Origin: Aquarana catesbeiana
Taxonomy: Eukaryota > Chordata > Amphibia > Anura > Ranidae
DNA: 64,000 nucleotides
Direction: 5' to 3'
NCBI RefSeq assembly: GCF_042186555.1
Contig: NC_133334.1
Span: 24,971,794 to 25,035,793, forward strand
Below, piece after piece: positions 43,301-53,639 of this stretch (within the stretch, counting starts at the first letter, position 1; each line of letters starts with the position of its first letter). A program made the position numbers and the translations under genes. The notes below the pieces were generated by a model. That model saw only the letters and a program-made list of their open reading frames with translations. It did no database searches and was not told the DNA's origin.

Positions 43301-43562
43301 AACACAGAGGGAAATCAGATGTGGGCAGCCCAGGGAGGTAGATGGGTGCAGCGGGATGGGAGGACAATTACAGAACAATGCACTATGTCTGTGTCTCTCC
43401 CTCCAGCAGCTGAAAGACTGTTTCTCCCCCTCTCCCTCCCACCTGCTTTCAGCTGCTGGAGGCAGAGACACAGACACAGTGCATCATTCTGTAATTGTCC
43501 TCCCATCCTGCCACACCGATTCCCCCTCCCTGGGCTGGCCACATCTGATTTCCCTCTGTGTT
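43301..43562. repeat. Near-perfect inverted repeat with 120-bp arms
   Basis: Arms 43301-43420 and 43442-43562. AACACAGAGGGAAATCAGAT is inverted as ATCTGATTTCCCTCTGTGTT, and CCCTCCAGCAGCTGAAAG as CTTTCAGCTGCTGGAGGC. A partial third copy of cgggattggaggacaatta precedes it at 43270. ORFs on both strands here are mirror readings of the palindrome. Confidence 0.9.
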
Positions 43563-45166
43563 GCTGGGCCCTCACTTGTTCCCTTGCAGCGCTTCCCTCC
43601 CCCGCCGTCTACTGTGAGCACACAGGCGGAAGGTGAGTGGAAGGGGCTGGAAAATGTCCTTTACTGGCTCCATCCTTATCCGAATTGTAAAAAAATCTAA
43701 AAAAAAAAAAAAAATTAAAATAATTTTAAAAAATTGTAAACTTTTTTGTTTTTTAAAAGTTTGGAAATTTTTTTTTTTTTTAATTGGAATTTTTGTAATT
43801 TGGCAGGAGGGGGGTCGGGTAGGCTGCCCTCTGATTTCTAATGGTAGCCCTGCGTGTGCTACTTGCCCGGTATCAAGATGCAAGAGGCCTTCATTCTGTG
43901 CTTGCCACCAGGATGGGAACTCCTGGAAAGGCACTGGGTGGTGGTGGGGGTGAACCACTCCCATCGCCTGTAAAAGCAATCCAGCAGCTAATCAGCTGCT
44001 AGGATGACTTTAAAAAAAAAAAACGGCTGTCAGCTCTAAAAGATGTAACTAGGATGATGCCTGTAGCTGCAGTCCCGGAGCGTGGCCCCCTGCCGCTATT
44101 GCAGCCATGCTCCAGGTTTCGGCTGCATATAATATCCAGCCTCAAACGTGGCTCCCCCACGGCCTGAAGAAGTAGTAAGCATGCTCCGAACGCGTGCCAC
44201 ACCCACCGCCAGTGACGTCCGCTCGACCTCCGTCCATCCTTGACTCTCGGACCAGCTCCAGGAAGTGTTTCTGTCTACCTACACTGCCGAGGACTCCATC
44301 TAGACTCCCTGATGAGGAACGCCGTCCATCCAGGCCGCCCACAGCGGTGACTTATCTATCTGACGAGGATACCCACTATGATCTTGAAAGTTGTTAACAA
44401 ATTGTGGTTATTTAAGTCTCGTACTGCTACTCTTAGAGGGCGCTGCCTTTCTTTTTCTTATAAACAGTGCCAGATTACCAAATAGGCAGAGTAGGCACTG
44501 GCCTATGGGCCACACACCGTTTAAGGGCCATGTGACAACAGATCAAAATATTGATTGATCTTAAATGAAAATGACAACCCTTCTTAAATTTGTTAAAAAG
44601 AAAAAAGAGAATCAACTTGAAGAAACAAACTTTACAGTAGAGAATATCCTGTATGATGTAATGTACCCAATAACAACTTAAAGTGCATAAGCCATAGACG
44701 GCTTCCTTTCTCTCCTGCCGCCAGCTGCTGCGGGCATACAGGTGAATCAGTTTCAGAATGGAGAGCAGGGAGGTAACTGGTAAATATACCACATTTACCA
44801 GCCCCTTCCTTCTCCGATTGATTAGTGATCTCCTGTGTCCATTCAGCATTGAAGCATAGTAAACTGTTTACTATACTTTGGTTTGTGAACAGGAAGCCTC
44901 TCAGTGCTTCCCATTTAGTCACTGTCCAGTGCAGCTGAGGCAGGGACTGATGAATCCCATGTCCTTAGTCTCTTTTCTCAATATGAGACTTCTGTGCAGA
45001 CCCCTGATATTTCACCAAAGCCCCCCAAAAAGGCAGTTAAAAATGTGAAAAAAAATTAAATAAAAAATACAATCCTAAAAAAGAATGTAAGAAAATTTTA
45101 AATTCTAAAAATTAAAATAAAATAAAAAATAAGGGATTTGTTCAAATGTGCTTTGGTCTCTGAAGA
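43563..45166. other. Intron repeats between exons I and J
   Basis: 43694-43800 is A/T homopolymer-rich. 44162-44198 is a dispersed-module copy (CCTGAAGAAG..CTCCGAACGCGTGCC). 44700-44960 matches parts of the CATAGGC hAT MITE family (CAGCATTGAAGCATAGTAAA, CACTGTCCAGTGCAGCTGAG as at 4470-4600). The C-rich ORF at 44194-44397 has no recognisable family. Confidence 0.4.
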
Positions 45167-45564
45167 TGTCAAACTATGAAATCAGGCTGAGACAGAACAG
45201 TTAAATCACACTTTAATAATAAAAGTAAAAAGAACAAATGTAGTCAAAACATAGCCAAAGTTCAGTAACCGGAACAGATAGTCAGCCAAGCCAGAAGTCA
45301 GGGATCAATGTAGTGGAACAGCAAGCAGGATCTGGAGCCAGAAGGGATGTCAGCAAAGCAAGTCTTGAACAGGATCCCAGGAGATAGTTTCTGTGATGTT
45401 GACCAAGGCGAAGGCAGAGCTCCTCTGGACTGGACGGCTTAAGTAGGCAGGACTGACGAGCAGGATCATCAACAGCTGAGTAACTGTGGAGAGATAGGAG
45501 CTGGCAATTAGCCGACAGCTAAGGGGCCAGCTTAGAGAAGGAAGGGCTGAGCCCAGCCCTGACA
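45167..45564 (-). mobile_element. Solo LTR, 398 bp, copy 1
   Basis: Begins TGTCAAACTATG and ends GCCCTGACA (TG..CA type), flanked by the perfect 5-bp duplication GAAGA (45162-45166 and 45565-45569). About 90 percent identical by eye to 59360-59758. The minus orientation is favoured because it places ATTAAA and the TA-rich stretch near the 3' end. No internal retrotransposon sequence adjoins it. Superfamily not determined. Confidence 0.88.
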
Positions 45565-46225
45565 GAAGAGCAGTCAGTATTTGGATTGCTCTTCAGAGAG
45601 CATTTTTCAGGCGGTAAGTATGCCTGCCTGCTTTATCGCCATACCTAGCAGACTGCAACCATCAGTTGCGGGGCGCTTGCAGAGCAGCGCTATTTGAACG
45701 GGTCCGGTTCGATGGGGGTACAATTTCTGCTGTGGCTGTGAAGCATAGCATCACGGCCGTGGCATTTTAACGAAAATATAATATTGATATTTTTGGGTGG
45801 GGTCCTGTCAGGCTGTACGGGGCCCTGTGATTTCTAACAGCAGCCCTGACCATAGACATTGGGTTCTCATTACAGTTTGTCTCTTAAAAGCTCATCATCT
45901 TCTTTCAGCTGTCCGTTTTGTAAAAAGTTTTGGTGCATCCTGGGTACGTGTAATGTACAGTATTGATGGTCCTCTCCATCTAGCAGTTGACGTGCACACT
46001 ACTTAGTTCAATGGTATCCCACTAGAGCTTACATGAGAAACCTCCAGAAACCTGTGAAGGGGGCCCCAAGGTTTAGACTGCCTAGCGGCCTCCATAGAGT
46101 TTAATCCATTCTGACTCTTTCTCAAATACCACTGGTAGAGATGTGTCTGTACTTTTGGTTCCTCACCAACTGTCAGGATGCAGCTTGCAATGATCGCTTT
46201 ATGGTAATGATGTTCTTTCTCTAAG
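45565..46225. other. Intron before exon J
   Basis: No exon. 45828-45850 repeats a gtgatttctaacagcagccctga phrase that also occurs near 43835. Otherwise unassigned. Confidence 0.35.
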
Positions 46226-46351
46226 GTTTCAAGAAGGTCTGAAGAAGGTTCAGGGCCTTCAGGAATTTAAGGAGGAGGAAGAGGATAAGGTGAATGAAAG
46301 TCCAACTGAGTATGAGGAAGAGGAGGAAGAATTCACAAAGCTGAAGAGCAG
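46226..46351 (+). CDS. IRAG1: IRAG1 exon J (acidic segment)
   Basis: A 126-nt exon, acceptor ctttctctaag, donor agcag|gtgaga. It completes glycine and reads FQEGLKKVQGLQEFKEEEED, then KVNESPTEYEEEEEEFTKLK, then S and two bases of the next codon. The strongly acidic run is a known feature of the protein just before its membrane tail. Phases match exons I and K. Confidence 0.92.
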
Positions 46352-46645
46352 GTGAGACCACGGGGAACGAGGATAAATGCTGGTCAGGAAAGATGGGGGG
46401 TTTGTGTGGACATCAGTTTAGGCTTCATTATTGTCTAGTCTTAAACTTGTTTATTAATAGAAACTCACACTGCAAAGGGGTCGAAAGTTGATCACTTGGC
46501 ATAAAAGAAAAATATTGTCTAATTTGAATGCTCCCATGCGGCGGGAGTCACGGTTGTGGCACGGCTTTTCTATGAATGGCACTCTGTCCATTAAGAGCAC
46601 AGTCCACAAGTGCCAGTGACACCCCCAGCGCTGCTAAAAATTAAA
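46352..46645. other. Intron after exon J
   Basis: No exon or identified repeat. The same is true of 47679-47982, the last intron segment before exon K. Confidence 0.45.
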
Positions 46646-47678
46646 TGTAGCGGTACCCCCAGAGAGGCTGCTGAGTGATGTGGCCCACCCGTCACCCTGC
46701 CCAGCCCGGCATTCACTTCCAGTCACTTCAAGACAATGAACAAGTCCATCAGCTTTGTGTTTTTTGTATTTTATTGAGGGATTAGAACTTGGATGGGGTT
46801 AAGGAATATATGGGATGCCCAGAAAAGATTCTTGCATGGCTTGGGACAATTTAGAAACTCTCCTCCAGCACTACTCTTCAGGTACAGCTAGCACATGGTT
46901 AGTCCTAACTCTGGTTCAGCCAGGCCTTAGCAGAATGCCTTATTATGGGCAGGGACCGCGGGCCCCTATGGTGTAGCAAAAGAAAGTTCTGGTGCTAGCT
47001 GCCCTTTTTTGGTGGACTACTGATCCCAGTCAGCCCTTTGCAGACCCTGACAGCCCTCCTGGCTGCAGCCGCACGACTTCACTGCCAGTAACATCAGCCT
47101 CTGTCGCTGGCTCTACATCCATCTCAGACTGCCTCCCAATCCGCCTTGGCATGCCTCTCCCAGCTCTCCTGACCGTGCCTGTCACTCACCGACCCCTGTG
47201 GATCCCTCCTGGAGATTTGCCCGGCAGTATTCCCCACTGTGCTCGCCTGCCCCTGTTCAAGACACCCCTTGGGTTGTGTCCTTCACAGCTCCGAGCCCCC
47301 CTGCCAGACTGGGGGGGCTCCCTCAAAGGCCCCAACAGCCTAACACTCCATCTCCCAGTTCTTCCTCTCGAACAACTCCTCCCCAGCTGGGCTGACCCTG
47401 GGTATTTCAAAGAGGCCTGCCCCCTGCCAATCCTAGTTGGGGGATTGGTCAGGGCTCCCTGAAACACCTCAGAAAACTCCACCTCTCTTCCCCTCCTCGG
47501 CTTCCAGGGAGGTAACCAAGAAGTGAATGCTGCCTGTGAGTCACCAGCCTACCCTAGGCCACTCTCAGCCCACAGATCAAAACTAACAGGCCTTGCTTCC
47601 AGCTAGGCCTGCTTAAATTTACCTTTTTTCTACGAAACAAACTGTACCTAGCACCTGCCTAAAGTAAAGGGTGCTACA
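46646..47678. mobile_element. LTR-like element TGTAGC...GCTACA, copy 2
   Basis: Starts TGTAGCGGTACCCCC and ends AAAGGGTGCTACA. The sub-terminal TTTTGTATTTTATTGAGGGA resembles TTTTAACTTTATTGCTGAGA at 11634 in copy 1. Flanks taaa and tgaa match at 3 of 4. The 156-codon ORF at 46992-47462 is proline-rich and I see no family. Located between exons J and K. Confidence 0.55.
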
Positions 47679-47982
47679 TGAATATCTCCTAAACGGTGCA
47701 CGTTTAGGAGGGATATTTACTTTACCTACAGATAAGCCTTATTATAGACTTACTGAAGGTAACAATTAAAAAAAGCCTTTACTACCACTTTGTTAAAGAT
47801 TAGGGGGCAGGTATAAGTTAAAGGCTTGTTTAGCAGGTTAAATTAAGGGTTCCGGTATGGGGAAGGGGTTCTTGTTAAAGCGGGTGTTATTGTAAGGAAC
47901 AGTTATGAAATGATGAAATGATTTTGATCTAGAGCCATAAGCGGTTCCCCTGCAGTGCGTAATATTTATTAATGTCTTCCAG

Positions 47983-48223
47983 TAAAATCGAGGAGTGCAT
48001 TGACTACATCCACATGCTGTACCCCAAGCTACTGAACCACTGGAGCGCCCTCTCCATTGTAGCAGCTGCCATTGTATTTCTGGCTGTCCTGCTGAGCATT
48101 TACAATGCTGTTTCAACTTGCACTGAACTGCCAGACGGAGGACACAACAAAGCCACGTGTTCCTTGTCCCAGAAATACTCCTGGTGGACCTCAGGATCTC
48201 CACACAAGCAACGTCGACAATAG
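47983..48223 (+). CDS. IRAG1: IRAG1 terminal coding exon K with membrane anchor and stop
   Basis: A 241-nt coding part, acceptor aatgtcttccag, stop TAG at 48221-48223. It reads SKIEECIDYIHMLYPKLLNH, then WSALSIVAAAIVFLAVLLSI, then YNAVSTCTELPDGGHNKATC, then SLSQKYSWWTSGSPHKQRRQ. The block from SALSIVAA to LLSIYNAV is a single hydrophobic membrane segment of about 20 residues near the C terminus, as expected for a tail-anchored ER protein. The following roughly 40 residues would be lumenal and contain two cysteines. EECIDYIHMLYPKLLNHW is the usual pre-anchor motif. Confidence 0.94.
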
Positions 48224-48660
48224 AGGGTCTTAATGACGGTGGTACACATTGGTCCTGTCTATCACAGGGCTGGCACATAACTGTGGAACCGTACGGCTAT
48301 ACAAGTGGCTTAATGGAAAAATACTATGTTGACGTTTTGGACAATTTCAGGACACAAGTGAGAAAAGTTTGACAATTCTCAAAACTTTTGGATTTGGGTC
48401 CACTGGATGGTATTGTGTTTCAGTACAAGGGCATTGAATAGAGGTGAGCAGCAGAGCGACCTGTAGGGTCTTGGTCCTGTAATACAGGGGTCAACCGGAT
48501 ATGTGTACTGTTTTTTTTTTTTTTTTTTACCTTTCTGGGGAGCATTGATCCCCTTTTTGCAGACTCTTTTGTGAATGTACCTTGGGAATCATTAAGCAGA
48601 TTTTTCAAGTTCCTATAGGAGAAGCAAAAATGAAAATATGTGTGGATATAGAATAAAGGG
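48224..48660 (+). other. IRAG1: Probable start of IRAG1 3' UTR with candidate poly(A) signal
   Basis: Non-coding sequence directly after the stop. An AATAAA hexamer at 48652-48657 is the first good candidate poly(A) signal. A 19-nt T run sits at 48511-48529. From about 48676 the sequence becomes interspersed repeat, so the unique 3' UTR probably ends near here. A longer UTR cannot be excluded. Confidence 0.5.
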
Positions 48661-48675
48661 GCTATTATTGTTGGC

Positions 48676-48955
48676 TATAATAAAGTGGTTTTATTAGCCA
48701 TGAATGAATATGTGGAAGTTTCTGGAACCGAAGTTTCAAGATCTGGCCCACGGGCCATAGTTTGGAGACTCCTGCCATAAAATTCTAAAATATAGCTTTT
48801 GAACCTCCTATAGTCTAATATGGCAGATAACATACACTATATTACCAAAAGTATTGGGACGCCTGCCTACATGAACTTTAATGGCATCCCAGTCTTAGTT
48901 CGTAGGGTTCAGTATTGAGTTGGCCCACCCTTTGCAGCTATAACAGCTTCAGCTC
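48676..48955. repeat. Second copy of the 34174-34467 repeat block
   Basis: Same order of phrases as the first copy, continuing into the Tc1-type element below. The junction of the block with the Tc1 end is identical in both copies. Confidence 0.88.
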
Positions 48956-49800
48956 TTCTGGGAAGGCTGTCCACAAGGTTTAGGAGTGTCTCTATGGGAA
49001 TGTTTGACCATTCTTCCAGAAGAGCATTTGTGAGGTCAGGCACTGATGTTGGACGAGAAGGCCTGGCTCGCAGTCTCTGCTCTAATTCATCCCAAAGGTG
49101 TTATATCAGGTTGAGGTCAGGACTCTGTGCAGACCAGTCAAGTTCCTCCACCCCAAACTCGTTCATCCATGTCTTTATGGACCTTGCTTTGTGCACTGGT
49201 CCAAATCATTTGGTGGATGGGGATTATGGTTTAGGGTTTGTTTTTCAGGGGTTGGGCTTGGCCCCTTGGTTCCAGTGAAGGGAACTCTTAAGGCGTCAGC
49301 ATACCAAGACATTTTGGATAATTTCATGCTCCCAACTTTTTGGGAACAGTTTGGGGGTGGCCCCTTTCTGTTCCAACATAACTGCCCACCAGTGCACAAA
49401 GCAAGGTCCATAAAGACATGGATGAGCGAGTTTGGGGAACTTGACTGGCCTGACCTCAACCCGATAGAACATCTAATCCCCATCCACCAAATGATTTTGA
49501 GTCCTGACCTCAACCTGATAGAACACCTTTGGGATGAATTAGAGCAGAGACTGCGAGCCAGGCCTTCTCGTCCAACATCAGTGCCTGACCTCACAAATGC
49601 TCTTCTGGAAGAATGGTCAAATATTCCCACAGACACACTCCTAAACCTTGTGGACGGCCTTCCCAGAAGAGTTGAATTTGTTATAGCTGCAAAAGGTGAG
49701 CCAACTCCATATTGAACCCTATGGACTAAGACTGGGATGCCATTAAAGTTCACGTGGGTGTAAAGGCAGGCATCCCAATACTTTTGGTAAACTAGTGTAG
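48832..49800. mobile_element. Palindromic Tc1-type element, copy 2
   Basis: Ends CACTATATTACCAAAAGTAT and ATACTTTTGGTAAACTAGTG. Both halves carry the transposase C-terminal region in opposite orientation; the + strand (49320-49715) reads FWEQFGGGPFLFQHNCPPVH, KARSIKTWMSEFGELDWP and DELEQRLRARPSRPTSVPDL, then LLNLVDGLPRRVEFVIAAKG. QHN has N for the catalytic D, and a short internal duplication repeats PDLN.IEHL. Confidence 0.9.
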
Positions 49801-50016
49801 AACCTGTAGGTAGCAAAGCAGTGTTACATCAATGTCAAAACCTTAATTTCCGCACAAGTACCAAAATGTGTACATGTGTATTTGTGAAACATAAAATGCC
49901 TTTTCTTTAGGTTTACTGGCCCTTTAAATGTATTATGGATAAAATAGGCAACTATAAACGTTCTTCACCCCCTAGCAGAGTCCACTTCCTCCTTGTCTCG
50001 GCTGGTGCTTGGTTGG
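49801..50016. other. Unassigned sequence downstream of IRAG1
   Basis: No gene or repeat recognised in this short stretch. Confidence 0.4.
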
Positions 50017-50354
50017 TCACCAATAACCTAAATCACAACATCAGATAAAATTCATATATTTTATTTGATCAATTCATATTAAAAAAAAAAAAATGAAATC
50101 AGAAAAAATATGAAAAAAAAACCTTTAAGACTCATTAAAAACATTGCATCGTTTTGTTTTGGATATTCAGACATAATCTATAATAGTTGAGTTACAATCC
50201 CAACATGTTTCACCAATTAATAGGCTTCTTCAGGAGATATATGTTGTTACCAAACCAAATTGATATAGCTGTAGAAACCTTAATCTAAGAAATGTGCGAC
50301 GTCAAAGTCCATAGAATCCAATACAAGTTCAGCAAGGGGGATTGTGCACCCTTA

Positions 50355-50538
50355 ATCCTCATACACACTATTACATTTTCTGCAGATTTTTGTCTTCAGA
50401 TTTACCAAAACCATGTAGCACAAAGGCCTGCCTGATTGCATACAAATTGAAACTCTTAAGGTTTGACCTCATATTATATGGTTTTGGTAAATCTGAAAAC
50501 AAAAAAGTTGCAGAAAATCTAATAGTGTGTATGGGGCC
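50355..50538. mobile_element. Harbinger-like MITE (ATCCTCATACACACTA termini)
   Basis: 184 bp. Left CCTCATACACACTATTA, right TAATAGTGTGTATGGGGCC; inner arms ATTTTCTGCAGATTT and AAAGTTGCAGAAAAT, CAGATTTACCAAAACCAT and ATGGTTTTGGTAAATCTG. TTA at 50352-50354 and 50539-50541. It lies at the centre of the foldback. Confidence 0.85.
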
Positions 50539-51187
50539 TTAGAGTTGTTACTGGTCCGAATTACTCCTCCTGCTGCCAACATATCATATGCCTCTCTTTT
50601 GGGTGTGTCTCCCCCTTGCTGAACTTGTATTGGATCTATGGACTTTGACGTCGCACATTTCTTAGATTATTGTTCATACAGCTATATCAAATTGGTGTGG
50701 TAACATATACTGTTTTTCCTGAATAAGCCCATTAATCTGCGAAACATGTCAGGATTGTTACTCCATGATCCCCACTGTTTATAGATCCCGTCTGTGAATA
50801 TCCAAAATGAAATGATCCAATCTTTTTAATGAATCTAAAATGTTTTTTTTCTCATATTTCTCTGATCTGTAAATTGTTTTATAATGAATTGATTAAAATT
50901 TCCATAGATCCAATACAAGTTCAGCAAGTGGGAGATACACCCAAAAGAGAGGGTGAGGTAATATGTTGGCAGCAGGAGGAGAAATTCAGGCCAGTAACAA
51001 CTCTAGGTGCACACTCCCCCAGGCTGAACTTGTATTGGATCTATGGACTTCTATCAAATTGGTGTGGTAACATATATCTCCTGAAGAAGCCTATTAGCGA
51101 AACATGTCAGGATTGTTACTCCAAGATCACCACTTATTATGTCTGTGAATATCCAAAATTAAATAATCCAATGCTTTTATTGAATCT

Positions 51188-51815
51188 TAAAGGGTAAGTT
51201 CACCTTTAGAGAAAACTCTGTAAGGTGAACCTACACAGGTGAACACCCACCGCCCCCCCCTCCCCCCCCCCCGGTCCCACTGACCAGGACCGCGGCAATC
51301 TCCGGTCCTAAGCCCTGGTATATCCGCGCCAGGAGTCCGGGGCTTAGAAATAACCTGAGCTGGATGTCTGAAATGTCCCTCGTCAGGAGGGATGTTTTAG
51401 AGCAGGGATATGCAATTAGCGGATCTCCAGCTGTTACAAAACTACAAGTCTCATCATGCCTCTGCCTCTGGGTGTCATGCTTGTGGCTGTCAGAGTCTTG
51501 CTATGCCTCATGGGACTTGTAGTTCTGCAACAGCTGGAGGTCCGCTAATTGCATATCCCTCTTTTAGAGCATTCCAATTGGTCAGCTCCGTCACAAGGGT
51601 GGCGCCGACCAATCAGCAGCCGCCTAGCCCGTCCTGTCAGTTATGGAGAAGACGCATAAGATCTAAGCCCTGGACTCCTGGTGCGGATATACCGGGGCTT
51701 AGAACCAGAGATTGAGGTGGTCCAGGTCAGCGGGACTGGGGGGGGAGGCGAGGAGGGGGACCTGTGTAAGTTCACTTTACAGATTTTTCTGTAAAGGTGA
51801 ACTTACACTTTAAAT
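51188..51815. mobile_element. MITE with AAGTTCACCTTT / AAAGGTGAACTT ends, nested
   Basis: CTTAAAGGGTAAGTTCACCT at the left, AGGTGAACTTACACTTTAAA at the right. Inside, a second inverted pair (cggggcttagaa / ttctaagccccg-like). It encloses the hAT MITE at 51403-51561. Confidence 0.75.
51403..51561. mobile_element. hAT MITE (CAGGGATATGCAATTAGC family), copy 2
   Basis: 159 bp. Left CAGGGATATGCAATTAGCGG, right CCGCTAATTGCATATCCCTC. Perfect duplication TTTTAGAG at 51395-51402 and 51562-51569. It shares its body with 7295-7441. Confidence 0.95.
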
Positions 51816-52039
51816 GTTTTTTTCATATTTGTTTCTGATTTCCTCCCTTTTTCTTTTTTTTTTTTTTTTTTAATATGAATTGATTAAATAAAATTTATGA
51901 ATTTTATCTGATGTTGATTTAGGTTATTGGCACCTTAAAAATTCCCCATAGTGAGAGCATCCTTTTCGTGTCTTGTCCGATATAGATGAGATGTGGTGCC
52001 TGTGAGATCTCCTCTGACCAACATTTTTTTTATGTAATG

Positions 52040-52755
52040 CAGTGGTTCTCAACCATGTCCTCAAGTAGCCCCAACAGGCCATGTTTCGGGAATTTCTCTT
52101 AAATAAAATGGCTGTTCAAAAATACCAAGCAGTTGACTCTGATTTAAAGCACCTGTGCAAGATAAAGAAAAAGCTGCAAACATGGCCTGTTGGGGGTACT
52201 TGAGGACACGGTTGAGAACCACTGGTGTAATGCACCCAATCATGTACAATAAGGCAGTGGTTCTCAGCCTTGTCCTCAAGTACCCCCAACAGGCCATGTT
52301 TGCAGGTTTTCCTTCATCTTGCACAGGTGCTTTAAATCGGAGTCAATGGCTTTGGTATTTTGGAGAGCTATTTTATCTAAGAGAAATTCCCAAAACATGG
52401 CCTGTTGGGGGGGACTTGAGGACAAGGTTGAGAACCACTGCCCTGTTGTACATGATTGGGTGTATTACACCGGTGGTTCTCAACCCTGTCCTCAAGTACC
52501 CCCAACAGGCCACGTTTGCAGGTTTTCTTTTATCTTGCACAGGTGCTTTAAATCTGAGTCAATGGTTCGGTATTTTGTACAGCTACCGCATTTCCCCAAA
52601 AAAGACCTACCCCTAAAATAAGACCTAGCTTTATTTTCTAGCAGGGCTGGAATATAAGCCCTACCCCGAAAATAAGCCCTAGTTTAAAATGCTTGTAAAA
52701 TCCTATAATCCACTCTATTACAGTAGAATATAATGTACAGGGTTGAGAACCGCTG
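52040..52755. mobile_element. Cluster of three hAT MITEs (CAGTGGTTCTCAACC) in a larger palindrome
   Basis: Copies 52040-52224, 52255-52440 and 52471-52755 (the last interrupted). Each has inverted ends CAGTGGTTCTCAACC / GGTTGAGAACCACTG and inner TGTCCTCAAGTACCCCCAAC / GGGGGTACTTGAGGACA arms. Copy 1 has flanks atgtaatg / gtgtaatg (7 of 8). The 30-bp linkers (52225-52254 and 52441-52470) are inverted copies of each other. Confidence 0.9.
52588..52731. mobile_element. Insertion of CCCCAAAAAAGACCTA-type repeat in the third MITE
   Basis: ACCGCATTTCCCCAAAAAAG, then GACCTACCCCTAAAATAAGA and CCCCGAAAATAAGCCCTAG, short imperfect direct repeats known in several reptile and amphibian genomes (from memory). 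It separates the third MITE from its right end. Confidence 0.6.
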
Positions 52756-52756
52756 C

Positions 52757-53464
52757 TATAGGGCACTAAACAGAGGGCGCATAAAGTCCTTGATTTGCCT
52801 GCTGAGGAGTAACAATATGGAACAGTTGTTTTTTTTCCGAAAATGCATTCTCCTTGTTATCAATGGTCCAGCATGCAAACTGTAAGTAAAACGCACATTT
52901 TTTTAAAAAAAGTATACAGCAGAGAACTCTCTAACTCCTTAATCACTCTACAGTGGCTTGTTGGGTGTAGGCCAACCATACATGTTTATGAACATGTACA
53001 GACTGTAAATTGCCTAGGAAGAATAGGAAGCTAGGACATAGCAGAGGATGTACAGTCCTAGAGACGGGATGTTCTGTACATTAGGGGCACGCAGAGCTCA
53101 CATGATCATTCCGAGGGATAATGTTCCGTAGTGGTCAAAACTTTACGTACATGAGCCGGTGACCATAAGGTCAGACACGGCTAGAACATTCGCAAGATCT
53201 TAAATTGGACTTCTCAGTAACTTTACAAGTTGGCATAAATATATTTCTGATATTTCACAATTACATTACACAAAAGTTCCAATTTTGCCATTAAAAATCC
53301 ACATTTAGGAGCAAAACCACAGCCCATTTCTGTGGTTTGCGGTAACGTGCGATTAAAGTGTAGGTCGTGATGCGTGTTATGATGGGAACGAGCGCTCGGT
53401 TTCGCACCGTGACGAATGCTTTTGATTGTCCAGCATGTGTAAGACACTGGGGGGGGGGGGGGGG
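52757..53464. other. Unassigned sequence downstream of IRAG1
   Basis: No gene-like ORF or terminal repeats seen. A G run lies at 53450-53465. Confidence 0.4.
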
Positions 53465-53632
53465 GTAATTTACTAAAACTGGAGCGTGCAAAATCTGGTG
53501 CAGCTCTGCATAGAAACCAATCAGCTTCCAGGTTTTATTGTCGAAGCTTAAACAAGCTGAAATTAGAAGCCCATTGGCCACCATGAGCAGCTGCACCAGA
53601 TTCTGAGTTTCTCCAGTTTTAGTAAATCAACC
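53465..53632. mobile_element. TTTACTAAAACTGGAG MITE, copy 2
   Basis: AATTTACTAAAACTGGAGCG at the left, TCTCCAGTTTTAGTAAATCA at the right. It abuts another copy at 53640. Confidence 0.9.
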
Positions 53633-53639
53633 CCGTTAG

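Larger units (their letters stand above)
50017..51937. mobile_element. Foldback-like palindromic element containing the GAAACATGT module
   Basis: Left ACCAATAACCTAAATCACAA to right TTGATTTAGGTTATTGGC, then TTTTATTTGATCAATTCATA against TATGAATTGATTAAATAAAA, then the module at 50195-50245 against 50717-50755 and 51075-51112, then AATACAAGTTCAGCAAG against CTTGCTGAACTTGTATT. An extra inverted unit at 50900-51040 makes the right side partly duplicated. Three MITEs are nested inside. Confidence 0.75.

Noticed and set aside
43014..43700. 228-codon ORF near 43 kb
   Set aside because: Its centre is a near-perfect palindrome, giving equal ORFs on the other strand; composition is repeat-like.
46992..47462. 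156-codon proline/serine-rich ORF
   Set aside because: It lies within an LTR-like element and has low-complexity composition; no homology seen.
48832..49816. 205- and 213-codon ORFs as an intact transposase
   Set aside because: They are the two arms of a palindromic Tc1 derivative, lack the N-terminal domains and the first catalytic D region, and have N in place of a catalytic D.
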